A DNA stretch of 10,934 nt, from contig CANQYR010000027.1 of the NCBI GenBank assembly GCA_947628125.1, forward strand, positions 1 through 10,934, in the 5' to 3' direction. Positions 1 to 7,347 of this stretch are shown here, piece after piece. The translations under genes and the position numbers were made by a program. Numbering within the stretch: position 1 is the first letter of the stretch; every line of letters begins with the position of its first letter. The notes beneath the pieces are model-generated. The model did not search any database. It was not told where the DNA came from and worked only from the letters and a program-made list of their open reading frames with translations. The DNA is from an uncultured Bacilli bacterium. Its GTDB lineage: Bacteria; Bacillota_I; Bacilli_A; RF39; UBA660.

Positions 1-1297
1 AATTACCATAACCACTACCACAACTACTACCTAAATAACCATTTCTTGGACAACTAGAATTTATTTTTGTTACCGTTCCTTCTCTAGCAGCATAAATAGG
101 TGAGCCAGAACCAGTTCCTGATATGTCTAAGCCATCGTGATGCGTTCCCCAGCGGTTTTCATAATCAGTTGTGATAACGTATGGTTGGTTAGTTGGCCAG
201 CCCCAGTCTAGACCAGTGTCTACATAATTACCATAGATAGGTCCTCTTGTTGGGCCAACGGTAGTTATTTCGTCAACTTTTTCTCTTAAGGTTACATAAC
301 TTATCATGGTTGTTTCTTGAGCACGTTCACCATTTATGATGCGCATTTCTTGAGTTGTACGAGCTTTACCTGTTACCCCATTTTGCGTTATCATACTAGC
401 CCCATAATCAAGGTTGTTATCAACTTCAACTTTTTTTTCATAAGCAATGTCAACATCTTCGGTTACTCTTACTTCTTCAACTAAAGTCATGATAGGTTCA
501 ATGATACTGTTATTAATTTCTTCCCCAATTTTAAGGATGGTATTTTCCCCTCTTAAACTAGGATTAGCGATTAAAAGTTCGCGAACATTTAGTTTGCTTT
601 TTTCGGCAATAGATTCTAAGGTATCACCTTTGTTTACTAAATAACCAGATTTTTTTTCAGTCGTGCCATATAATAAGTATTGACTTAATTCGGCTTTATC
701 AGTATAAATTTTATCTTTAACTGACACAAAAGCTTTACGAATAGTAACATTTTCTTCAAAATACATGTGATTAATAAAAGAGCCAACATCTTTAATTTCT
801 TCTTGGGTATTAGTCATATATTTTTGGTAGGTGCTTTCATCAACAAAAGTGGTAACTAATGTTTCTAAAGAATCTTTAAATATTTGTTCATCTAAAACTT
901 GAATTTGCGTTTTTATTTCTTGTTCGTTTTCATTTGCCCCTTTCGTTATAGTAACTATGTAGCCTTCGATCGTAAAATCACCAGCATCTCTAATTTTATT
1001 ATATATTTCCGATGCCGAGCTTACATCTTCATCATAGGAGACATATTCTGATATAACAAAACCAGTTGGCGGATAGACTGTATCAACTTTATAAGTATCT
1101 CTTATGTCTTGCTGTTCTTTATTTATTAAGGCAAGTAATTCTTCTTTGTTCCAAACTAAACCTAATTTTTGGCCATTTAAATATACTTGATAAACATTCT
1201 TAGGATATAAATTAGGCTTTTCATAGGTAGTTATTAAGCAAAGTAATAAAGTTAAACCCCCAAATAAAATCATAATTAATTTCTGTTTTAACTTCAT
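1..1297 (-). CDS. Membrane-anchored LysM-G5-M23 peptidoglycan endopeptidase (3' end outside window)
   Basis: Reading the minus strand from ATG 1297-1295 gives an uninterrupted frame of about 432 residues that runs off the window. A hydrophobic segment (about residues 7-23) follows a basic start, giving a signal anchor; no clear lipobox precedes Cys20. After an unassigned extracellular region come a LysM-like domain (about 217-266, SGYLVNKGDTLESIAEKS), a G5 domain (about 270-345, with VTLVEEVRVTEDVDIAYEKK) and the start of an M23 domain. In the latter, THHDGLDISG gives the first zinc ligands, His387 and Asp391, followed by SPIYAAREGTV. The expected HxH motif lies beyond the edge. M23 enzymes cut peptide cross-links in peptidoglycan, LysM binds glycan, and G5 is an adhesion or wall-binding module. 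The AGAAAGG ribosome binding site overlaps the dnaB stop, so it is probably co-transcribed with rplI-dnaB. The domain assignment is firm; the exact substrate is unknown. Confidence 0.9.
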   Translation of the reverse strand, partial: MKLKQKLIMILFGGLTLLLCLITTYEKPNLYPKNVYQVYLNGQKLGLVWNKEELLALINKEQQDIRDTYKVDTVYPPTGFVISEYVSYDEDVSSASEIYNKIRDAGDFTIEGYIVTITKGANENEQEIKTQIQVLDEQIFKDSLETLVTTFVDESTYQKYMTNTQEEIKDVGSFINHMYFEENVTIRKAFVSVKDKIYTDKAELSQYLLYGTTEKKSGYLVNKGDTLESIAEKSKLNVRELLIANPSLRGENTILKIGEEINNSIIEPIMTLVEEVRVTEDVDIAYEKKVEVDNNLDYGASMITQNGVTGKARTTQEMRIINGERAQETTMISYVTLREKVDEITTVGPTRGPIYGNYVDTGLDWGWPTNQPYVITTDYENRWGTHHDGLDISGTGSGSPIYAAREGTVTKINSSCPRNGYLGSSCGSGYGN

Positions 1298-1314
1298 TTT
1301 TAATTACATCCTTT

Positions 1315-2661
1315 CTAAAAAGTTTCGGAAACTTTTGTATAATTTTTAAAACAGCTTTTATCTAGTTCAAAGATTAATTGGAATAAGCCCGTACTACCAC
1401 GCCGGTGTTTAGCAATGATGATGTCTGTTGGGACAATCGTTTGGGTATTTTCTGCCGTTTTATTTTCAAAGTAGTCTTGTCTATTTATAAATAATACCAA
1501 ATCAGCATCTTGCTCGATAGAACCAGATTCTCTTAAGTCAGCTAAGCGGGGTTGATTGCTTTCTCTTCGCTCAGCATTACGAGATAGCTGGGCTAAGGCA
1601 ATGACGGGAACTTTTAACTCCATGGCCATAGTTTTGAAAGCTCTTGATATTTCTGAGACTTCAACTTGTCTTGATTCGACTCTTCCACCGGTAGTTACAA
1701 GTTGTAAATAATCTATTACTACTAAGCCTAGGCCTTCTTTTTTGGCCGCTAAGCTTCGGCATTTAGCTTTAATTTCCGATGAGGTAACGGAGGCATCATC
1801 TTCAATGTATATATTTGTATCAGCTAGTTCACTCATAGCTTCATTGTATCTTTTCCAATCGTTATGGTTTAACATACCGGTTTTTAATTTGTCACCTTCA
1901 ATTTGCCCAACACTGCTGATCATACGGTTTACTAGTTGTTCGGCGCTCATCTCAAGGTTAAAGATGGCGACGGCTTTTTTAGTTGTCGTTGCTGCATTAT
2001 AAGCAAGGTTTAAGGCAAAGGCGGTTTTACCCATACCAGGACGGGCAGCAATGATGATTAGTTCACCTTCATGAAGACCAGCCGTAGCTTTATCTAGGTC
2101 AAGAAAGCCGGTTGATAAGCCTGTGATGGCATTTTTGTTTTGGGCTAAACGCTCTAAATTTTCTTGGGCTAAACGCAATGCTTCAGTAATAGGTTTAAAT
2201 TCGGAAACTTCCCTATTTCTGATAACATTTAAAAATTTCTTTTCTGAGTTATCAAGTAATTTATTTATCGTTTCTTCTTCGTTATAAGAGTTTGTTATTA
2301 TATTAGTTGCCGTTTCAATTAGACTTCTTCGCATATATTTTTCTTTAACTATATCAATATAATAATCTAGATTGGCACTTGTTATAACGGAGTCAATTAC
2401 TTCGGTTAAATAATCAATACCCCCAATAGCATTGAGATTTTTTTGTTTATCTAATTCATTTTTAACAGTGGTTATATCAATAGGAATATTGTTTTGATAT
2501 AACGATTCTAACGCTAAAAAGATTTTACGATTAGCATCAATGTAAAACATATCTTCAGATAAAGAGTCACATATTTTTTCCATGGCATGGGGGTTTAAAA
2601 ACGCAACACCAAGAACAGACATTTCTGCTTCTTCATTATGAGGCATAACACGATTAGCCAA
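1315..2661 (-). CDS. dnaB: Replicative DNA helicase DnaB
   Basis: This is the hexameric 5'-3' helicase that unwinds DNA at the replication fork and contacts primase (called DnaC in Bacillus subtilis). Numbering from the TTG start at 2661, the N-terminal DnaB domain (HNEEAEMSVLG, about 8-110) is followed by the RecA-like motor. The motor shows Walker A RPGMGKT (207-213, Lys212), catalytic Glu237 in FNLEMSAEQL, Walker B LVVIDYLQL (313-321, Asp317), the ALAQLSRNAERR and DLRESGSIEQDAD motifs, and the arginine-finger region AKHRRGSTG near the C-terminus. The length of about 448 residues is normal. Start choice: a GTG at 2670 lies inside the AGGTGG ribosome binding site (2672-2667), which sits 5 bases before TTG 2661; ATG 2646 is 20 bases away. 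It follows rplI directly, so translation is probably coupled, and the M23 gene lies 17 bases downstream. The identification is essentially certain; only the start is uncertain. Confidence 0.97.
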   Translation of the reverse strand: MANRVMPHNEEAEMSVLGVAFLNPHAMEKICDSLSEDMFYIDANRKIFLALESLYQNNIPIDITTVKNELDKQKNLNAIGGIDYLTEVIDSVITSANLDYYIDIVKEKYMRRSLIETATNIITNSYNEEETINKLLDNSEKKFLNVIRNREVSEFKPITEALRLAQENLERLAQNKNAITGLSTGFLDLDKATAGLHEGELIIIAARPGMGKTAFALNLAYNAATTTKKAVAIFNLEMSAEQLVNRMISSVGQIEGDKLKTGMLNHNDWKRYNEAMSELADTNIYIEDDASVTSSEIKAKCRSLAAKKEGLGLVVIDYLQLVTTGGRVESRQVEVSEISRAFKTMAMELKVPVIALAQLSRNAERRESNQPRLADLRESGSIEQDADLVLFINRQDYFENKTAENTQTIVPTDIIIAKHRRGSTGLFQLIFELDKSCFKNYTKVSETF

Positions 2662-2670
2662 GATAACCAC

Positions 2671-3111
2671 CTACTTTTTTAATATAATTTTTATTTTAAA
2701 GGTAACTTCTTTATGAAGCATTATTAAAACTTCATGAGTTCCTAAACTTGCTATTTCACCATCAATAAAAATTTGTTTTTTATCAATGTTATAACCAATT
2801 TTTTTTAGTTCATCACTTATTTGTTTACTAGTTATAATGCCAAAGACTTTGTCTTGTTTACCAGTTTTAACTTGAAAAGTGATTTCTTTATTAGCTAATT
2901 TATTTTTAATTTCATTTAATTGGGCAATTTGTTTTTGTTCAATATCTTTTTTATTATCGATATCTTTTTTTAATACTTCTTCGCTATGTTTGGTTGCTAA
3001 AACAGCTAGTTTATTTTTAAATAAATAATTTTTAGCATAGCCATCTGATACTTCGATAATGTCATCTTTTTTTCCCTTTTTTTTCACATCTTTAAGTAAA
3101 ATTACTTTCAT
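2671..3111 (-). CDS. rplI: 50S ribosomal protein bL9
   Basis: bL9 is an elongated large-subunit protein that binds 23S rRNA near the L1 stalk and helps maintain reading frame. The N-terminal domain is typical: MKVILLKDVKKKGKKDD, then IIEVSDGYAKNYLFKNKLA, matching the L9 signature up to the usual Gly after NYLxxx, here Asn. A Lys/Glu-rich connecting helix (about 42-80) leads to the C-terminal domain with FQVKTGKQDKVFGIITSKQI. The length of 146 residues is normal. The ATG at 3111 has a strong GGGAGGT site a few bases upstream and an extended -10 promoter before that. Its TAG stop overlaps the dnaB ribosome binding site. The rplI-dnaB order is common in Bacillota. The gene often found upstream, a GdpP-type phosphodiesterase, is absent here; a HipA-like kinase and a putative metallopeptidase sit there instead. 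Confidence 0.97.
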   Translation of the reverse strand: MKVILLKDVKKKGKKDDIIEVSDGYAKNYLFKNKLAVLATKHSEEVLKKDIDNKKDIEQKQIAQLNEIKNKLANKEITFQVKTGKQDKVFGIITSKQISDELKKIGYNIDKKQIFIDGEIASLGTHEVLIMLHKEVTFKIKIILKK

Positions 3112-3138
3112 TTTTACCTCCCTTAAATCAGTATTTTT

Positions 3139-3147
3139 ATTATAACA
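3139..3147 (-). promoter_or_regulatory. Predicted extended -10 promoter of rplI-dnaB-M23 operon
   Basis: The minus strand reads TGTTATAAT, a perfect -10 box with the TGn extension, 28 bases ahead of the rplI start. The -35 position has no TTGACA-like hexamer; it falls in a run of nine T (plus-strand A run 3159-3167). Extended -10 promoters can work without a good -35. The leader would be about 20 bases, just enough for the GGGAGG site. Confidence 0.65.
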
Positions 3148-3177
3148 AATAACCAGGCAAAAAAAAAGACTTGTTTT

Positions 3178-3957
3178 CTAGAGCTTATGGTAGTAGTTCA
3201 ATGTTTCTTGGTATGTTTTTTGAAAATTTTTTAAGGCGAGATTATCTGGTTTTTGGCTTAAGAAAAAGTTATATATTTTTTCAATATTTTCGAAAATGGC
3301 ATCTTTATTAATGGTAAATGTTTTGGTGTAGTTTAAAAAACAGAAGTCTAAAGAGGCAAAGATATTTTCAAAGCCCTTAAGTTTAATAAGGATTTGTACG
3401 GGGTCTTTAAAAACTTTTTCTAAAAAAGGAAAATTAAGAAAAGATGTTTGGATTAATTGATATATCGGGGCAAACTTTGGATAAATATAGGTTGTTTTTA
3501 AAAGATTAGCACTTAAAAAATCAATCGCGCATTCATTAAAAAGCTTGCCCATATAATGTTGGTTAGTTAAATTTTTTTGATCATCAAAAATGCCAATTAA
3601 ACCATGATAATTTTGGTAAGTAATGTTATCTATTACAACTTTTTCTTGATGATGATAAAAGCTTGGTAATAAAACGGCATAGGAGTGCAATATTTCATGT
3701 AAGCAATCATATGCCAAATTATATTTAGGATTTTTGACTATTTCAATGGCAATTAAGTCATCTTCTAAAATAGTACAAATGCCGGTTATTTTATTTTTAG
3801 TGTATTTACATTGGGTATCTTTGATAATGACTTCTTTTATATTACTTACATAGTATTTAGTAAATTCTTTTTGATCTTTTTTTAATACTAAAGTATTTAA
3901 GGCTAGAAAATACATTTTTTTAAAAGTCAAAAAATCAGCATCGGAAGCATCAATCAT
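3178..3957 (-). CDS. Putative HExxH zinc metallopeptidase partnered with HipA-like kinase
   Basis: I do not recognise a named family. The 259-residue protein contains YDCLHEILHSYAV, with HEILH at residues 87-91, the zinc-binding and catalytic motif of zincins. About 50 residues later is KLFNECAIDFLSANLL, which resembles the helix of gluzincins that supplies the third zinc ligand (candidate Glu142). No signal peptide or membrane segment is evident, so it is probably cytoplasmic. The C-terminal half is hydrophobic and aromatic but unassigned. The start ATG overlaps the kinase stop (ATGA, 3957-3954), with AAAGGT in the kinase's last codons as ribosome binding site, so the two proteins are probably made together. 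Zincin activity is inferred from motif and spacing; the substrate is unknown. It could also be a catalytically silent member or a minigluzincin-type regulator. Confidence 0.65.
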   Translation of the reverse strand: MIDASDADFLTFKKMYFLALNTLVLKKDQKEFTKYYVSNIKEVIIKDTQCKYTKNKITGICTILEDDLIAIEIVKNPKYNLAYDCLHEILHSYAVLLPSFYHHQEKVVIDNITYQNYHGLIGIFDDQKNLTNQHYMGKLFNECAIDFLSANLLKTTYIYPKFAPIYQLIQTSFLNFPFLEKVFKDPVQILIKLKGFENIFASLDFCFLNYTKTFTINKDAIFENIEKIYNFFLSQKPDNLALKNFQKTYQETLNYYHKL

Positions 3958-4889
3958 ATGTTACCTTTAATAATATCTGAAAATGTTTGTCTTCGGCTTT
4001 TAAAAGCATATTTAGCTAGGTATTTAACATCTTGGGGTAAAGGAGCATGGATTTTTTGCTCGACTTTTTTAAAAATATCTTCCATATCAATTGGTTTTAA
4101 AAGCACATTTAGACAAAAATCATATATTTCATCATCAATTATTAAAGCTTCTAAAGTGTCCATCCAATAATTACCAAAGCCACCATCTTCTTCATCATGG
4201 TATAAACCAATTCTGGGTTGGGCGATGTTTGCTATGTTTATAAGAGATTGATAATCATCTAGTATTTTGGCAATGGTTTTTTTATCATTATCTAGTAAAA
4301 GGCAGGCTTCATTATCATATTTAGGACTTATACGATAGGTATCATCATTTTTAATAAATGAGTAATTTTGAATATGATTATCAGTATCTAAAATTAATAG
4401 GGAAAAGGCTAATTGCTTTTGCCATTGTCTGATAGTATTTATATCTAATACTTTTTTTAAAGATGTCATAACATAGTTATAATCAGTGGCATCTAAAAAG
4501 GTTGTTTGATCATCTTTTCCCACCAAATCATAAAGAGAGACTAATTTTTCTTTTTCTTCTTCATACATTATAGGCGTTATAACTCCTTTTTCATGTTGAT
4601 ATTTAATTAAGTCATAGCTAGCCATTTCAAGGCCATAGTATTTACCTAGTTCTTCGGCTAATAATTCAGCATAATAACCATAGTTACCTTCCTCTTCTAG
4701 TTTTATTTCCCCTTTTAGTAAGACTTGGTCTTGATTAAATTTAACCCAGTTTTTAAGACGATTTTGGTTGCCCATTTTTTCTTTAGAAGTTGAAGTTATT
4801 TTTAAGTTTATATTGTTTAGGTCAAGAAAGCCTTCTTCGTCACGCTTAATAGAGTTTAAAGATGTTAATGTTTGGTCATATTTTATCAT
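3954..4889 (-). CDS. HipA-fold (HipA_C/CtkA-like) protein kinase homologue
   Basis: The 311-residue protein carries the marks of the HipA_C kinase fold. KNWVKF holds a candidate nucleotide-binding Lys50, and YAELLAEELGKYYGL holds Glu75. LDTDNHIQNYSFI matches the HipA catalytic loop DxHxxN, with Asp170 and Asn175 spaced like HipA Asp309 and Asn314. RISPKYDNEACLL supplies the Mg-binding Asp192 at about the expected distance. It is shorter than E. coli HipA (about 440) and lacks its N-terminal subdomain, closer to CtkA or stand-alone HipA_C proteins. HipA kinases phosphorylate proteins such as glutamyl-tRNA synthetase; no target can be read here. No HipB-like HTH gene is adjacent; instead a putative metallopeptidase gene overlaps its stop codon (TGA). 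The start at 4889 has a weak purine-rich site (AAGAAGA). Fold assignment is fairly confident; toxin status is inference. Confidence 0.75.
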   Translation of the reverse strand: MIKYDQTLTSLNSIKRDEEGFLDLNNINLKITSTSKEKMGNQNRLKNWVKFNQDQVLLKGEIKLEEEGNYGYYAELLAEELGKYYGLEMASYDLIKYQHEKGVITPIMYEEEKEKLVSLYDLVGKDDQTTFLDATDYNYVMTSLKKVLDINTIRQWQKQLAFSLLILDTDNHIQNYSFIKNDDTYRISPKYDNEACLLLDNDKKTIAKILDDYQSLINIANIAQPRIGLYHDEEDGGFGNYWMDTLEALIIDDEIYDFCLNVLLKPIDMEDIFKKVEQKIHAPLPQDVKYLAKYAFKSRRQTFSDIIKGNI

Positions 4890-4912
4890 TAATATTCTTC
4901 TTTCTTTTTTAA

Positions 4913-4921
4913 ATTATAACA
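4913..4921 (-). promoter_or_regulatory. Predicted extended -10 promoter of kinase-metallopeptidase pair
   Basis: The minus strand reads TGTTATAAT, identical to the rplI -10 region, 23 bases before the kinase ATG. No convincing -35 is seen 17 bases further up. It lies in the 40-base gap after the hydrolase stop, which has no visible terminator, so some read-through from the hydrolase gene is also possible. Confidence 0.55.
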
Positions 4922-4929
4922 TAAAGATT

Positions 4930-5967
4930 TTATAATAAAAACATTTTTACAACTTCAATAAACCGCTTTTTCATGGCTTCAGGGATATTTCGCATTTCTT
5001 TTAGAAAGTTAATGATGGAGGTGAAGTGAATGTTTTTATATTGCATAACATTTGTGATGTTTAAGTGATTACATATCTGGGCGATGCTGGCAACGAAAAG
5101 TTTCTTTTCACTTTCACTCATATTGTCTAGGTAACTTTTTAGTTCACTTTCAAAGCGTTTGCTTTTTTTGGATAAAGTACCTTTAACAAAGTATTTGCCA
5201 AAGACTTGCCAAGAGTAGCCATCATGACTTAATATTTTAGAAGAACTAGATTTGACAACTTGATAATCTTGGTGGCCTAAAATCATACCAAAAATAGATT
5301 GTTCCGGGACAAACATTTTTAATTTACTGGTCATTTTTTGATATTCGTAAGTGTTAATAACATCATCTAAAAAGCCGGGGCCATCGAAGTTATAAACATT
5401 AATTATTCTTTTAAAAATTCTTGGTTTAGCTTTCATGGTGGCATACATGGCTATGTTACCACCTTTGGAGTGGCCCCCAACATAGATGTTACGGTCATAA
5501 AATTTAATGGTTTTGTTTAAATACCTTACCCCACATTCTTGGAATTTAGTCGGATATTGATAGATTAATTCTAGGTCTTCTTTCCAACCTAGGATGCTAC
5601 TATCTGTTCCTAAAAAGGCAACATAGCAAAAGGATGGCATTCTAATTGTTAAAGCTCCAAATTGGGTTTGACCACTGTTTTCTAAGTAATAGGAAATAAC
5701 AGCTTTATTAAAACGAGGACAATTTTGTAAAATGGTCATTAAGCGGTAGGAATTAGGAAATAAGTAATCTTCGTTTTTGAAGTCTTTTTCACTATATTTA
5801 TTAAGAAAAAGCTGGCATAAGTCTTTAAGGACGATAGTATTAGAAAATAAGTTTTCTAATTTAACATACGCTAATTCGGATAATATTAAGCTATCGATGT
5901 CATTAAAGGGGGTTTTTGAAAAGCTATCGTTACCATAATATTCTAGATAATAAAATAAATTTGTCAT
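4930..5967 (-). CDS. Mbeg1-like (DUF2974) alpha/beta hydrolase
   Basis: The 345-residue cytoplasmic protein (no signal peptide) matches the DUF2974/Mbeg1-like lipase-fold family common in Bacillota. Seen in order are an N-terminal helical part, YVAFLGTDSSILGWKEDL (about 115-132, oxyanion/strand region), the nucleophile elbow YVGGHSKGGNIAMYA with Ser167, NFDGPGFLDD (about 193-202, candidate acid Asp195), and SHDGYSWQV with candidate catalytic His248. The GHSKGG elbow is the clearest diagnostic. Family members are presumed esterases or lipases, but physiological substrates are not established. GGAGG lies 7 bases before ATG 5967. It diverges from the amidase gene, and their predicted -10 boxes overlap. 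Confidence 0.85.
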   Translation of the reverse strand: MTNLFYYLEYYGNDSFSKTPFNDIDSLILSELAYVKLENLFSNTIVLKDLCQLFLNKYSEKDFKNEDYLFPNSYRLMTILQNCPRFNKAVISYYLENSGQTQFGALTIRMPSFCYVAFLGTDSSILGWKEDLELIYQYPTKFQECGVRYLNKTIKFYDRNIYVGGHSKGGNIAMYATMKAKPRIFKRIINVYNFDGPGFLDDVINTYEYQKMTSKLKMFVPEQSIFGMILGHQDYQVVKSSSSKILSHDGYSWQVFGKYFVKGTLSKKSKRFESELKSYLDNMSESEKKLFVASIAQICNHLNITNVMQYKNIHFTSIINFLKEMRNIPEAMKKRFIEVVKMFLL

Positions 5968-5981
5968 TTATATGCCTCCAA

Positions 5982-6010
5982 TTGTAAAAATGTTTTCTTT
6001 CTGTTATAAT
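5982..6010 (+). promoter_or_regulatory. Predicted sigma-A promoter of amidase gene
   Basis: TTGTAA (5982-5987), a 17-base spacer and a perfect TATAAT (6005-6010) preceded by TGT make this the best promoter in the window. The start point would be near 6017, leaving a leader of about 20 bases with AAGGTAGG (6021-6028) ahead of the ATG at 6037. Confidence 0.75.
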
Positions 6011-6014
6011 ATCA
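6006..6014 (-). promoter_or_regulatory. Predicted extended -10 promoter of Mbeg1-like hydrolase
   Basis: The minus strand reads TGATATTAT, a TGn-extended -10 differing from consensus at one base. The -35 position is only a T run (plus-strand A run 6029-6035). The transcript would have a leader of about 30 bases that includes GGAGG. It overlaps the -10 of the amidase promoter on the opposite strand. Confidence 0.5.
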
Positions 6015-6036
6015 TATATGAAGGTAGGAAAAAAAG

Positions 6037-7347
6037 ATGAAGAGAAGAAATAATGAAAAATTTTTAAAAACAGTTGTTCCTTTATTGCTTGGTTTAGTCT
6101 TTTTGTTAATAATTTTTGGTTGTTACCGGCTAATTACGAAAAAGAATAAAACTTTTTTACAGACGATTGATAAGTCTTTATATGCAAGTATTAGTCATGA
6201 TGCAATTTATGGTATTCATTTAAATTTTAAGGGAAGTATGCCTGTTTTAGAAAATATTAGTGATTTTAGTTTAGTTTTGGCAAATGGCAAAGATGAGATT
6301 GTTCTTCCTTTTGAAAGTAATGTAGAAGATGATACTTTAACTTTTACAACTAGTAATTATATTAATAAGGGTATTAATTTAGAGTTTTTACCAACTGGGG
6401 TTTATTATTTAGTTATTAAAGCGGTGACTATGGAAGATGATAAACCTATAACTAAGTATTTTTCTGTCAAGAATGATACTGATTATCAAAATTTGGAGTA
6501 TTATACTTTAACTAAGGATGGAAAAAATAATAAAATCGATATTGAGTGGGATACTTATGAGGAATGTCCAACTTTAAGGTTTACTATTAAGGAATGTGAG
6601 TTACCTAATGATGTTTATGATATAACAATTGATCCTGGGCATGGAGGCTTTGATGCGGGAGCTGTTGGAACTTTAGATGGGGTAACTTATCACGAAGCGG
6701 ATTTGAATTTAAATGTTTCTCTTAAGCTTAAAGAAATATTAGAAGCTAAGGGTTATAAGGTCGCGATGACAAGGACGAAGGATGAAGATGTTTCTATTTA
6801 TGAACCTGGTGGCAGTGCGACTTTGGCAAATGATGTAAAAAGTAAGTTTAATTTTGCTCTTCATCATAATTCTTTTGCTTATGAGGCTAGTTATTTAAAA
6901 GGTCTTGAGGTCTATGTGGCAAGTGATATTGAGTTTGATTTTGCTAATTTGTTAATTGATAATATTACTAAGCAAGCAAATACGCAGATATCACCAAAGG
7001 AAATATATCAAACCGCTCCCGGTATTTATCAAAGATATTTTTCCGAAGAGGAGATTTTAGAAGATGAGGTGCAGCCAAGTAATAAAACAACGTCAATGAT
7101 TTATTATTATAATATTAGGGAACTAGGGGGCATTTCTACTCAATCTACTAATGATGGGCGCTACTACGACATTAATGGGTATGTGGCTAATCCTTATAAT
7201 AAGTCTAATAATACGACAGAACCTTATTTGCTAGAGCTTGGGTATGTTAATAATGAAGATGATTTGCGAAATATTGTTGGGCACGAAGAAGATTATGCTC
7301 GGGGTATTTATAATGCTTTGGAAGAATATTTAAGTACTAATTATTAA
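6037..7347 (+). CDS. Membrane-anchored N-acetylmuramoyl-L-alanine amidase (Amidase_3)
   Basis: This zinc amidase cleaves the bond between N-acetylmuramic acid and the stem-peptide L-Ala outside the cell. A basic N-terminus precedes one membrane segment (about residues 14-30), then a beta-rich domain (about 40-145) and the catalytic domain (about 194-436). Zinc ligands are His202 in DPGHGGFDAG, Glu220 in YHEADLNLN and His276 in FALHHNS; the catalytic Glu is Glu400 in LLELGYVNNEDDL. The gap between His276 and Glu400 is about 124 residues, roughly twice that in CwlC/CwlV-type enzymes, so an insertion of about 60 residues lies between them (about 315-385, Tyr/Asn-rich). No SPOR or wall-binding repeat is present. 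The start has AAGGTAGG 8 bases upstream. Its TAA overlaps the stop of the convergent small gene. Family assignment is firm; the biological role, such as cell separation, is inferred. Confidence 0.92.
   Translation: MKRRNNEKFLKTVVPLLLGLVFLLIIFGCYRLITKKNKTFLQTIDKSLYASISHDAIYGIHLNFKGSMPVLENISDFSLVLANGKDEIVLPFESNVEDDTLTFTTSNYINKGINLEFLPTGVYYLVIKAVTMEDDKPITKYFSVKNDTDYQNLEYYTLTKDGKNNKIDIEWDTYEECPTLRFTIKECELPNDVYDITIDPGHGGFDAGAVGTLDGVTYHEADLNLNVSLKLKEILEAKGYKVAMTRTKDEDVSIYEPGGSATLANDVKSKFNFALHHNSFAYEASYLKGLEVYVASDIEFDFANLLIDNITKQANTQISPKEIYQTAPGIYQRYFSEEEILEDEVQPSNKTTSMIYYYNIRELGGISTQSTNDGRYYDINGYVANPYNKSNNTTEPYLLELGYVNNEDDLRNIVGHEEDYARGIYNALEEYLSTNY

Noticed and set aside
447..644. Plus-strand open frame of 65 codons
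   Set aside because: It lies antisense within the LysM-G5-M23 gene, is low-complexity Ser/Leu/Ile and has no ribosome binding site.
1742..2002. Plus-strand open frame of 86 codons
   Set aside because: Antisense to the well-supported dnaB motor domain; no domain or ribosome binding site.
3159..3180. Rho-independent terminator after the metallopeptidase gene (T run on minus strand)
   Set aside because: Nine T are present, but no GC-containing hairpin precedes them; the run fits better as the -35 region of the rplI promoter.
3954..3956. TGA read as Trp (Mycoplasma code)
   Set aside because: TGA ends the kinase exactly at a coupled ATGA junction, and Trp residues in the window are encoded by TGG.
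3958..4170. Plus-strand open frame of 70 codons
   Set aside because: Antisense to the HipA-like kinase; no supporting signals.
3954..4889. Classical HipBA toxin-antitoxin module
   Set aside because: No HipB-like HTH gene on either side, and the kinase lacks the N-terminal subdomain of E. coli HipA.
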